Shown in pieces: positions 1 through 5,061 of a DNA stretch of 5,263 nt. The position numbers were made by a program, and so were the translations under genes. A model generated the notes under the pieces. That model searched no databases. It was given only the letters and a program-made list of their open reading frames with translations, and was not told the DNA's origin. Every line of letters starts with the position of its first letter. Positions within the stretch are counted from its first letter, which is position 1. Location: assembly GCA_030668905.1 (NCBI GenBank), contig DAOVEQ010000088.1:1-5263 (forward strand), given 5' to 3'. The DNA is from Thermococci archaeon. Lineage in GTDB: Archaea > Methanobacteriota_B > Thermococci > Methanofastidiosales > B48-G16.

Positions 1-1
1 T

Positions 2-145
2 TCTTATGAGGATTCTGATAATACATATCTGATTTTTAATGGAATAGAGATGGATATAGATCTTACTCTTGTAAAAATGATCGTTGAAAGCTTTGGAAAC
101 ACGATAATAGGAAGTAGTGGTATCACCATAAAGTTCCCTAAATGA
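2..145 (+). CDS. C-terminal end of a histidine-kinase-like ATPase domain (5' end outside window)
   Basis: The frame is open from the window edge to a TGA and gives the last 47 residues of a protein. The stretch DLTLVKMIVESFG followed by GITIKFPK resembles the end of HATPase_c domains of sensor histidine kinases, which usually read GxGLGLxLVKxIVExHGG and finish with a TTF-type strand and LPK. That resemblance is the only basis for the call. The glycines of the ATP-binding G2 box are not there: the matching part reads EMDIDL, with Asp where Gly is expected. If the assignment is right, this copy probably binds ATP poorly or not at all and may be a signalling pseudo-kinase or a decaying gene. The upstream sensor and dimerisation parts are not visible. 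It could also be an unrelated alpha/beta protein. Confidence 0.45.
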   Translation, partial: SYEDSDNTYLIFNGIEMDIDLTLVKMIVESFGNTIIGSSGITIKFPK

Positions 146-217
146 GGAGAAACTACGTTTCTCCCTCAACCCTCTTCCTTTAAGAATAATTTTTAGAAGA
201 GATAATCAAGTTTTTTT
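146..217 (+). terminator. Probable 3' hairpin and T-run after the kinase-like gene
   Basis: A perfect 8-bp inverted repeat with a 3-base loop, GGAGAAAC-tac-GTTTCTCC (146-164), begins immediately after the TGA. A run of seven T follows at 211-217. Archaeal termination depends mainly on T-runs, so the T7 is the likelier release site and the hairpin may protect the mRNA 3' end. This is inference from position and structure only. Confidence 0.4.
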
Positions 218-232
218 CTATACTTTCCTATC

Positions 233-242
233 TTTTAAATAA
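233..242 (+). promoter_or_regulatory. Possible TATA box upstream of candidate RNA
   Basis: TTTTAAATAA lies about 26 bases before the first bases of the structured stretch that starts near 264. The purine-rich BRE part is weak. No protein gene follows on this strand, so if the box is used it would drive a non-coding transcript that runs towards, and antisense to, tRNA-Arg. Confidence 0.3.
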
Positions 243-263
243 TCTTGTTTTTCTTTTCCAGAA

Positions 264-322
264 CGATTTTCGCTATCACGTGGATGTAGACCTTTAGGCC
301 CTACATCTATCTGTTGACGAAA
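264..322 (+). ncRNA. Candidate structured RNA, function unknown
   Basis: Two nested inverted repeats are visible. The outer stem is TTTCG (268-272) with CGAAA (318-322). The inner stem is GTGGATGTAG (280-289) with CTACATCTAT (301-310), which is 10 bp including two G-U pairs. An apical loop of 11 bases (290-300) can close further by CC/GG. The 7-base and 7-base unpaired sides (273-279 and 311-317) form an internal loop. The G-U pairs exist only if the + strand is transcribed; on the - strand they become A-C mismatches, which favours + strand expression. I find no C/D boxes and no 3' ACA, so it does not match known archaeal guide RNAs. It could instead be part of the tRNA-Arg trailer. Confidence 0.3.
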
Positions 323-330
323 GGGGTGAG

Positions 331-403
331 TGAGCCCGGCGGGTTTCGAACCCGCGAAAACGAGGTCCGAAGCCTCGCGCCTTGTCCACTAGACTACGGG
401 CCC
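331..403 (-). tRNA. tRNA-Arg, anticodon UCG
   Basis: The 73-base cloverleaf is complete. The acceptor is GGGCCCG/CGGGCTC with one G-U pair, the D stem GTCT/AGGC, and the anticodon stem CGAGG/CCTCG with loop CTTCGGA, giving anticodon TCG (decodes CGA). The variable loop has 5 bases and the T arm is GCGGG-TTCGAAA-CCCGC. The discriminator is A and CCA is not encoded. A20 in the D loop fits arginine identity. There is no intron. Its 5' end is one base after the stop codon of the beta-helix gene on the same strand, and I see no TATA box in the last 50 bases of that gene. Transcription may therefore come from the protein gene's promoter, followed by RNase P processing. Confidence 0.97.
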
Positions 404-404
404 T

Positions 405-2087
405 TCAAAGCCATTCTTCCATCTGTGTGAACGCTTCTTCTTTGTTTTGCGTGCAGGCAGCTTTTGTTAGATCTCTGTCACTTCCGGCAAGTACTAGTAT
501 TAACTGACCATCTCTCCATGTATTAGTTTTTATAAACATGGTAAAATTCCCTTCTTTTCTGATCCACTCTATCTCATTTCCATCCAGAATGTCTTGTACA
601 ATATATCCTATGCCATCATAAGCATCTGGACCTCCAAGAACGAGTATTATTTTATCTTCCTGATGTTCGGGAAAATCTGCTGCAGAAATTGTAGTTATAA
701 TAGCGTTATTCATATCTAAAAAATCTATAAACTCGTCTGCAAGGTCATAGTCTATCGTATTTGCAACTAGAGTTATCTGCACTGTTGCTATCTCATAAGC
801 TCCCAAGTCTACTCCTTTGCCATGCGGTCTTTTTTTACCTTCAAAATCTGTACCGGGAGAATCCTGAAGTTTTCCAAAATCTACGCAAGGAGAGTTTATA
901 TTCAGTTTAAAGTTTTCCGCTTCTGCATTCAAAAATATCGGATCTTGGAAGATATTATACATACCTATACCCACGTCAGTTCCAAATATATTCGCTTTTG
1001 TGTTCTTCCAAAAATCATTGTAATTTATTTCTAATGAAGATTCCTGAGAATAAACTCCATATTTTCCCTTAGCTATTATATTGTTTTGAATTAATATCTC
1101 CTGGGAATCATGCACCCATATACTCTTATCCGAATTTGAATATAATGTGTTATTTACTATCTTTGTGCCATCGCATCCTGCAAGTACCGCAATTCCGTAT
1201 GTATTTCCATAAATTATATTATTATAAAATTTACAGTCCTGGGATTGGTACATTATCCTGATACCATCGGAACTTGCATTTTTGATTCTGTTTGAGCTTA
1301 TTTCGTTTCCGGGAGAATATTTTAGAAGCATGCCAGTAGTACCCCCCTGTATCTCATTTCCACTAATTTCAGAGTTCCTTACGTTGTTTAAATTTATGTT
1401 CGTATCGTTTTTTAGAAAGTTGTCTTTGATATTTCCATCCGAGTTTTGCATATCTATTCCTGTTTCGCAATCCGTAACAATGTTTTTTGAGATCGATACA
1501 GAATTCGATAAAGAAAGATAGATACCCGTTGTACTATCTTCGATTCTCGAATTTGATATTGAAGATCCTGAGACACTTGAAAAATGTAGAGCATTTGTAT
1601 TATCAGAAAATGTTGAGCTATCCACTATAACACCTGTAGTTTTTTCACCATATATCCCGTATTCACATCCTCTAAAGGTACCACTACGAATATCAGCCCT
1701 TCCACTTCCCTCTATCATTATACCGTATGTACAGTTCTCAATGTTTAGAGAATAAAGTGTTGCACTTCCTGAGGAGGAAATTTTAACACCTTCAACAGAA
1801 TTTTGAATTGTTATTTTGGAAATTTTTACATTTTTAGCATTTATGATTATCTTCCCATTTAAAATGGTATCCTGCCCTTCCAGCGTCAGCCTTTTATCTA
1901 TGGTAACGTTCTCTGTATATTCTCCTGCTTTAATTCTTATCGTGTCTCCTGTATAAGCGCTTAAGATAGCTTCTCTTATAGTTGGATAATCATCTGGTAC
2001 CGTAATAACAGTACACCTAACAGTACTTTTAATCCCTGCTAAAACTAAAAATACAATTATGACAAGCCCCAACTTATATTTTTTCAT
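405..2087 (-). CDS. Secreted right-handed parallel beta-helix protein with a C-terminal GGPDA/AGSDR domain
   Basis: The protein has 560 residues from ATG 2087. This start puts a signal-like segment first: MKKYK followed by a hydrophobic core at about residues 6-19. A frame extension upstream to 2174 would place 29 unlikely residues before it and would cross the promoter. Residues 28-75 hold the entry motif typical of pectin-lyase-fold/NosD-type proteins (ITVPDDYPTIREAI, then GDTIRIKAGEYTENV). Residues 75-380 contain many turns rich in N, S, G and I (for example GIxI and NNxI), the pattern of PbH1 repeats. Residues 381-432 are the usual helix-closing segment (DPIFL, SPCVDFG, VDLGAYE). Residues 436-560 form a separate alpha/beta-looking domain with ANTIDYDLADEF, ILVLGGPDAYDGIG and LILVLAGSDR. 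I do not know a named family for that domain. The role is probably extracellular binding or processing of polysaccharide, or a surface structure. No membrane anchor or archaeal lipobox is seen. Confidence 0.88.
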   Translation of the reverse strand: MKKYKLGLVIIVFLVLAGIKSTVRCTVITVPDDYPTIREAILSAYTGDTIRIKAGEYTENVTIDKRLTLEGQDTILNGKIIINAKNVKISKITIQNSVEGVKISSSGSATLYSLNIENCTYGIMIEGSGRADIRSGTFRGCEYGIYGEKTTGVIVDSSTFSDNTNALHFSSVSGSSISNSRIEDSTTGIYLSLSNSVSISKNIVTDCETGIDMQNSDGNIKDNFLKNDTNINLNNVRNSEISGNEIQGGTTGMLLKYSPGNEISSNRIKNASSDGIRIMYQSQDCKFYNNIIYGNTYGIAVLAGCDGTKIVNNTLYSNSDKSIWVHDSQEILIQNNIIAKGKYGVYSQESSLEINYNDFWKNTKANIFGTDVGIGMYNIFQDPIFLNAEAENFKLNINSPCVDFGKLQDSPGTDFEGKKRPHGKGVDLGAYEIATVQITLVANTIDYDLADEFIDFLDMNNAIITTISAADFPEHQEDKIILVLGGPDAYDGIGYIVQDILDGNEIEWIRKEGNFTMFIKTNTWRDGQLILVLAGSDRDLTKAACTQNKEEAFTQMEEWL

Positions 2088-2091
2088 TTTT

Positions 2092-2130
2092 CTCACATAT
2101 AATAATATACCCTCTACATTTATAAATTTA
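2092..2130 (-). promoter_or_regulatory. Promoter and ribosome site of the beta-helix gene
   Basis: On the - strand TTTATAAAT (about 2118-2126) is a good archaeal TATA box and predicts a start of transcription near 2097. A GTGAG ribosome site (2092-2096) stands four bases before the ATG at 2087. This leaves a leader of only about 10 bases and supports the short form of the protein. Confidence 0.6.
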
Positions 2131-2191
2131 ATGGAGATCTGTTTGTGAAGCAATCCCCCCACGACAAGAAACATTATTATCTAAAAGAATA

Positions 2192-2205
2192 GGCAACTTT
2201 AAGAA
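2192..2205 (+). promoter_or_regulatory. BRE/TATA promoter of the asparaginase-like gene
   Basis: GGCAAC followed by TTTAAGAA has the BRE-TATA layout and predicts a transcript start near 2227. That lies downstream of an in-frame GTG at 2216, which rules this GTG out as the usual start. GGTGA at 2246-2250 stands four bases before the ATG at 2255 and fixes that start. Confidence 0.5.
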
Positions 2206-2254
2206 TATTAATACTGTGACTAATAAAGATATCAAAAATAATGAAGGTGAAAAA

Positions 2255-2752
2255 ATGAAAGATAGTGAGCCAATAAGAATATTTGTCACTGGGGGCACAT
2301 TTGATAAAGAGTACAATGAATTAACTGGGGAATTGTTCTTCAAAGATACTCACTTACCTGAGATGCTGAAATTGGGGAGAAGTAAAGTTGAAGTTCACAT
2401 TCGAACCCTTATGATGATCGACAGTCTTGATATGACCGATGCCGATAGAGATATAATTTTACAAAATTGCAAAAATACTGAGGAAAATAGGATTATTGTT
2501 ATGCACGGTACAGATACGATGGTAAAAACAGCTACTGTTTTGGCCAAGAATATTAAAGATAAAACAATCGTGTTCACAGGAGCCATGATCCCTTACAAAT
2601 TTGGTAGCTCTGATGGATTGTTTAATCTTGGAAGTGCGTTAGCATTTGCCCAAGTACTTCCTAAAGGAGTATATATTGCTATGGACGGGAAATATTTCTT
2701 ATGGAACAACGTAAGAAAGAACAAGGAGACTGGTACCTTTGAATCTCTTTAA
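2255..2752 (+). CDS. Single-domain asparaginase-family protein
   Basis: This 165-residue protein covers only the N-terminal domain of the L-asparaginase/glutaminase family (PF00710); two-domain enzymes have about 330 residues. Visible motifs are the nucleophile loop VTGGTFDK with Thr15, MIDSLDMTD at 54-62 (substrate-binding Asp-Ser), HGTDT at 84-88 with the Thr86-Asp87 pair, TGAMIP at 108-113, DGLFNLG at 120-126, and VRKN at 153-156, whose Lys155 corresponds to the catalytic lysine of full-length enzymes. All expected catalytic residues are thus present. A family of short stand-alone proteins with the same ending (RKN-E-G-F-E) is known, so this looks complete and not truncated. In two-domain enzymes the missing C-terminal domain supplies dimer contacts and part of the active site, so the substrate is uncertain: amide hydrolysis of Asn or a related compound is the family inference. 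It is cytoplasmic, with no signal peptide. It is transcribed alone, divergently from the beta-helix gene. Confidence 0.9.
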   Translation: MKDSEPIRIFVTGGTFDKEYNELTGELFFKDTHLPEMLKLGRSKVEVHIRTLMMIDSLDMTDADRDIILQNCKNTEENRIIVMHGTDTMVKTATVLAKNIKDKTIVFTGAMIPYKFGSSDGLFNLGSALAFAQVLPKGVYIAMDGKYFLWNNVRKNKETGTFESL

Positions 2753-2754
2753 TT

Positions 2755-2862
2755 TTTTATTATCCAGATGACGTTGCTTTGCCAGCTCATGGAAAACCTG
2801 TGGAAAATAAACTTCAAAAATAAAAGTGAACAGCAAAACTAAAACGATGAAAAGTGTACATC
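2755..2862 (+). pseudogene. Probable decayed 3' end of a metallo-beta-lactamase-fold hydrolase
   Basis: A different frame just after the asparaginase stop reads FYYPDDVALPAHGKPVENKL before a TAA at 2821. DVALPAHGKPVEN matches the conserved LPxHGxPV-N turn near the C-terminus of MBL-fold hydrolases, where the His binds the second metal. After the TAA, a shifted frame continues with SEQQN, a stop, then NDEK, which is reminiscent of the following helix (ELxxHHxER). No start codon, no HxHxDH motif and no upstream domain are present, so at most a tail fragment survives. The match rests on about 15 residues and could be chance. Confidence 0.4.
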
Positions 2863-2887
2863 TCTTTCTTCTTCGTACATGTGTCTA

Positions 2888-3076
2888 TTACTGCGTCCCA
2901 CTAAGAAGTAGAAGCAACAGTACTAGAATTATTGGAAACGCCATAAGTACGTAAAAGTATCTTTTCTGTTTTTTCACCTTCTGTTCATAATATCCTTCAC
3001 ATTTCTCTGAGCAGAAGTTCTTATCCGTTGGGATCGCTTTTCCACATACCAAACAATGTTTATGAGGGTCTACCAT
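2888..3076 (-). CDS. DUF2116-type zinc-ribbon membrane protein
   Basis: The protein has 62 residues. The N-terminal zinc ribbon is PHKHCLVCGKAIP with Cys8 and Cys11, then FCSEKCEGYYE with Cys22 and Cys26. A charged linker KVKKQKR follows, then one membrane helix at about 40-58 (mostly Leu, Ile and Val), and the chain ends SGTQ. This layout is that of the archaeal family PF09889 (DUF2116), whose function is unknown. The positive linker before the helix suggests the zinc ribbon stays in the cytoplasm. The start at 3076 is chosen because an extension upstream would run through tRNA-Tyr. There is no ribosome site; the TATA box centred 25 bases upstream predicts a leaderless mRNA. Confidence 0.9.
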   Translation of the reverse strand: MVDPHKHCLVCGKAIPTDKNFCSEKCEGYYEQKVKKQKRYFYVLMAFPIILVLLLLLLSGTQ

Positions 3077-3092
3077 GAAAATAATATAAAGA

Positions 3093-3120
3093 ACAAGTTT
3101 AAAAATCTTGCTATTAAAAA
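3093..3120 (-). promoter_or_regulatory. Terminator of tRNA-Tyr and promoter of the zinc-ribbon gene in one gap
   Basis: On the - strand the tRNA is followed directly by ATTTTTAATAGCAAG and then ATTTTTAAAC. The first T5 can end the tRNA transcript. GCAAGA plus TTTTTAAAC (about 3095-3107) has the BRE-TATA layout and is centred 25 bases before the ATG at 3076. Confidence 0.5.
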
Positions 3121-3194
3121 TCCCGACGGCCGGATTTGAACCAGCGATCCGTGGATCTACAGTCCACTGCCCTACCAGACTAGGCCACGTCGGG
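3121..3194 (-). tRNA. tRNA-Tyr, anticodon GUA
   Basis: The 74-base cloverleaf is complete. The acceptor is CCCGACG/CGTCGGG with the C1-G72 pair typical of archaeal tRNA-Tyr. The D stem is GCCT/GGGC with a 9-base loop, and the anticodon stem GTGGA/TCCAC with loop CTGTAGA gives anticodon GTA. The variable loop has 5 bases, the T arm is GCTGG-TTCAAAT-CCGGC, and the discriminator is A. There is no encoded CCA and no intron, although archaeal tRNA-Tyr genes often carry one at position 37/38. Confidence 0.97.
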
Positions 3195-3214
3195 ACAGAT
3201 AAACTTTGTAAATA

Positions 3215-3232
3215 CATTTATTAATTTTTCGG
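3215..3232 (-). promoter_or_regulatory. Likely promoter of tRNA-Tyr
   Basis: On the - strand CCGAAAAATTAATAAATG combines a BRE-like CCGAAA with an AT-rich TATA element centred about 27 bases before the tRNA 5' end at 3194, the usual distance for a tRNA transcript starting at or just before the mature end. Confidence 0.45.
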
Positions 3233-3258
3233 TTTCTTCACTGTCATTATATAATCAC

Positions 3259-3270
3259 AAAATTTAAATA
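3259..3270 (+). promoter_or_regulatory. TATA box of the 3291 hairpin RNA
   Basis: CACAAAA leading into TTTAAATA resembles a BRE plus TATA box. Its centre (about 3265) predicts transcription from about 3291, two bases before the first base pair of the strong inverted repeat. The next protein gene has its own, closer TATA box, so this one appears to serve a separate transcript. Confidence 0.5.
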
Positions 3271-3290
3271 CTTGAGACCGAAAAGGGATT

Positions 3291-3350
3291 AACGGAGGGC
3301 TACATGAAGTTCCCATTGTCAGATATGCGACTATCATGGTGGCCCTCCGA
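3291..3350 (+). ncRNA. Candidate small hairpin RNA or leader element
   Basis: A perfect 8-bp stem CGGAGGGC (3293-3300) / GCCCTCCG (3342-3349) encloses a small internal loop (TA against GTG). A second perfect 5-bp stem CATGA (3303-3307) / TCATG (3334-3338) follows, then three more pairs AGT/ACT past a one-base bulge. The remaining 19-base loop can pair CAT with ATG. Such a GC-rich stem stands out in this AT-rich gap, and the predicted transcript start falls at its foot. I find no C/D boxes and no ACA three bases after the stem (the sequence is ACCTGC), so it does not fit the known guide RNA classes. It could be a free RNA, or a structured leader of the glycosyltransferase mRNA when transcription reads through. 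Confidence 0.45.
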
Positions 3351-3353
3351 CCT

Positions 3354-3370
3354 GCAAAAACTTTAATATA
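3354..3370 (+). promoter_or_regulatory. BRE/TATA promoter of the glycosyltransferase
   Basis: GCAAAAA followed by CTTTAATATA gives a good BRE-TATA pair centred about 24 bases before the ATG at 3389. The mRNA should therefore be leaderless, which agrees with the absence of a ribosome site. Confidence 0.6.
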
Positions 3371-3388
3371 GAAAAAACAATTTTAATC

Positions 3389-4405
3389 ATGCTTTTTGAT
3401 ATGCTTTTGATTCTCATAGGATTGGTAGTCTTCAGAGACACATACTACTTTATCTTATATCTGTTTTCACTGAAAAAGAAAGGGCCGAAAAAAGACTATG
3501 GCGAAGAATATACAATAATTATACCCCATTATAATAAAAAAGAGCTGGATATGTGTTTAAAAAATGTATATCCTGATAATATTATAGTAGTAGATGATGG
3601 AAGCGACAATAGAGAGATTCTAAAAAAGTGGGGGAAAAAAGTTAAGGTTTATTACCTAAAGCATGAAGGAAAGTATAATGCACTCAATTACGGGATAGAA
3701 CATTCTTCTGGAGATATTGTAATTCTAGACTCAGACACTTTTACAAATAAAGAATCGCTAAAGGAATTACTGTCGAATCTTGAAAATTTTGATGCTGTTG
3801 CTGGCAATATTCAAGTTTATAAAGAAGACATCCTTATATCAAAAATACAGGCTGTCGAACATCTCAGGATAGCCATGTTCAAGAGGATAGCACTGTTTAA
3901 AAACAAGATCAGTTTTGTGCCCGGACCGTTTGCTGCTTTTAAAAGAAGTATTTTTGAAAGCGAAAAGTTTCGGAAGTCAAAAGTAGAGGATCTTGCTTTT
4001 TCTGAAAATATAAGAAAAAAGTTTAAGATAACGTATGAGCCAGATGCTATAGCTTATACGGTGATGCCGAGAACTTTGAAAACTCTCTATGAACAGAGGA
4101 AGCACTGGGCAATTGGAAATATAGAAACATATAGTAGTATGAAAAAGTTATCATCATACTACTATCTGGCTGTTTTAGACATACTTATTCTTTTATTCTC
4201 TTTTTTATCGTGGAACTTTATTCCTCTACTGTTTTTTTTCATTTTTGAATCATCGACAATGATCTTTGCAAATAAAATAGAAAAAGGAAATTGTATCTAT
4301 GAATCCATAATATTCCCAGTTTTTATGTACTTTCTCGCATTCTTTTATCTCATTGTTTACGTCTCGGCATTTATAGAGTTTTTTCGTACGAGAAGATCTC
4401 AATAA
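3389..4405 (+). CDS. Membrane-bound family-2 glycosyltransferase
   Basis: The protein has 338 residues. An N-terminal membrane segment (about 3-28) is followed by a GT-A catalytic domain. Its motifs are YTIIIPHYN (41-49), IIVVDDGSDN (65-74, nucleotide binding), GKYNALNYGIEHSSGDIVILDSD (94-116, ending in the DxD-type metal site Asp114/Asp116), FVPGPFAAF (176-184), VEDLAFS (199-205, with Glu200-Asp201 as the likely base region) and QRKHW (236-240), which stands at the Q-x-x-R-W position of processive enzymes such as cellulose and hyaluronan synthases. The Arg is replaced by His. At least two membrane segments follow (about 258-294 and 307-332), then a basic tail. It should transfer a nucleotide-activated sugar at the cytoplasmic membrane face. 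The acceptor is unknown: an exopolysaccharide, a glycolipid or a surface glycan. It stands alone with no sugar-synthesis genes beside it. Confidence 0.92.
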   Translation: MLFDMLLILIGLVVFRDTYYFILYLFSLKKKGPKKDYGEEYTIIIPHYNKKELDMCLKNVYPDNIIVVDDGSDNREILKKWGKKVKVYYLKHEGKYNALNYGIEHSSGDIVILDSDTFTNKESLKELLSNLENFDAVAGNIQVYKEDILISKIQAVEHLRIAMFKRIALFKNKISFVPGPFAAFKRSIFESEKFRKSKVEDLAFSENIRKKFKITYEPDAIAYTVMPRTLKTLYEQRKHWAIGNIETYSSMKKLSSYYYLAVLDILILLFSFLSWNFIPLLFFFIFESSTMIFANKIEKGNCIYESIIFPVFMYFLAFFYLIVYVSAFIEFFRTRRSQ

Positions 4406-4458
4406 AATTAAAGAATATATAACTCTCTCTGCGATCTAAATTTAAAAGAGATTGTGGT

Positions 4459-4480
4459 AAAAACGTAAAAAGAAAAAAAA
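4459..4480 (-). terminator. T-rich terminator of the histone locus
   Basis: On the - strand, three bases after the histone stop codon, comes T8-C-T5 (4480-4467) and then another T5 (4463-4459). This is a strong archaeal poly-T terminator. It is still intact although the gene itself is broken. Confidence 0.6.
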
Positions 4481-4483
4481 GAG

Positions 4484-4700
4484 TTAAATTCTTTCAAGAG
4501 CCAGCGTGATATCTTCTACTCTTATTGTTTTTCTTCCAGCACGTTTAGCAAGAGCTGTTGCTTCTTTGGCTATCTTAACACCAAAATCTTCTAAGTATTC
4601 AGTCATTACTATTACTGCACCTTCACTCTCTCAGCACTTGCCTTTCTTGCTATCTCATCTACTGAGGCTTTTTAGCTAATACCCTTTTCTAATCGCCCAT
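4484..4700 (-). pseudogene. Archaeal histone, broken by a stop and two frameshifts
   Basis: Read on the - strand, pieces in different frames line up with an archaeal histone of about 70 residues. The first is ASVDEIARKASAERV (compare the usual IRKAGAERVS of helix 1 and loop 1). The second is SEGAVIVMTEYLEDFGVKIA followed by KEATALAKRAGRKT and IRVEDITLALERI with TAA (helix 2, helix 3, the RKT DNA-binding loop and VEDI). Three lesions are seen: TAG as codon 4 after ATG-GGC-GAT; a frame change in the A-run of GCTAAAAAGCC (one A missing or two extra); and a 4-base loss after GAGAG, where AGA-GTN-AGT has become AGAGT, as expected from slippage between AGT repeats. Three lesions in 217 bases argue against sequencing error. 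The second half remains readable and could only yield a fragment. The genome presumably has other, intact histone genes. Confidence 0.88.
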
Positions 4701-4714
4701 AGAACCTTGGAACT

Positions 4715-4734
4715 CTTTATATTTAAAGTTTCCG
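4715..4734 (-). promoter_or_regulatory. Preserved promoter of the histone pseudogene
   Basis: On the - strand CGGAAAC followed by TTTAAATATAAA is a near-consensus BRE plus TATA box centred about 22 bases before the ATG at 4700, giving a leaderless or nearly leaderless mRNA. It has not decayed, so the locus may still be transcribed. Confidence 0.6.
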
Positions 4735-5061
4735 ATTATTTTTTGACATTTTGATTTGATTTTTTTATTATGACTCAACATATAAACTTTTTCTATTTTA
4801 GATAGATAATTATATTCTCAAGCAATTTTTTGGAGGGCTATCTTCCATTAAATAAAAAGATAGAATAATTGTTTATTTATGTGGTGCTTAAAATATTTAT
4901 AAAAAAAATATACTTATATTAAGTCATAGAGGAATAGCTTCTTTCTAAGAGGCAAAAGATCCGTAATACTTCGTTTCTTCAGTTTCTTAACAGTATACTC
5001 TGAGAGTAAATCAAAGATAATCTTACCCTAAATTCTATAAAAAGTCTTCATTTTGTAAGGA
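4735..5061. other. Gene-poor AT-rich interval with small repeats
   Basis: I recognise no gene here. A 7-bp inverted repeat CTATCTT (4838-4844) / AAGATAG (4857-4863) could form a hairpin with a 12-base loop. The 9-mer GGAGGGCTA at 4832-4840 also occurs at 3294-3302 in the candidate hairpin RNA. Several TATA-like runs (for example near 4793 and 4898) are expected by chance at this base composition. On the - strand 5051-4914 reads as a 7-codon start, a TAG, then 37 open codons up to TAA; its product is not one I recognise. Confidence 0.5.

Noticed and set aside
331..403. tRNA-Arg as an integration site of a mobile element
   Set aside because: No integrase, no duplicate of the tRNA 3' end and no foreign gene cluster is visible in the window.
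822..1034. Open frame on the + strand inside the beta-helix gene
   Set aside because: It is antisense to a well-supported gene, has no promoter or ribosome site, and its product has no recognisable feature.
1282..1521. Open frame on the + strand inside the beta-helix gene
   Set aside because: It is antisense to the repeat region; it stays open because of the repeated AT-rich codons there.
2088..2174. Longer N-terminus for the beta-helix protein
   Set aside because: It would place 29 residues before a clear signal peptide and run across the TATA box; the GTGAG site fits ATG 2087.
2128..2586. Two short - strand open frames over the asparaginase gene
   Set aside because: They are antisense shadows of a conserved gene and contain no motif.
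2255..2752. Asparaginase as a truncated two-domain gene
   Set aside because: Short stand-alone members with the same ending are known, and all catalytic motifs are present.
3077..3217. N-terminal extension of the zinc-ribbon protein
   Set aside because: The extension is the translated tRNA-Tyr gene; the leaderless start at 3076 fits the family.
3291..3350. C/D box or H/ACA guide RNA
   Set aside because: Neither strand has paired RTGATGA/CTGA boxes at proper spacing, and no ACA follows the stem.
4484..5051. TAG read as an amino acid (for example pyrrolysine) in the histone and the 4914-5051 frame
   Set aside because: The histone also has two frameshifts, which recoding of TAG cannot repair, and no supporting element is seen.
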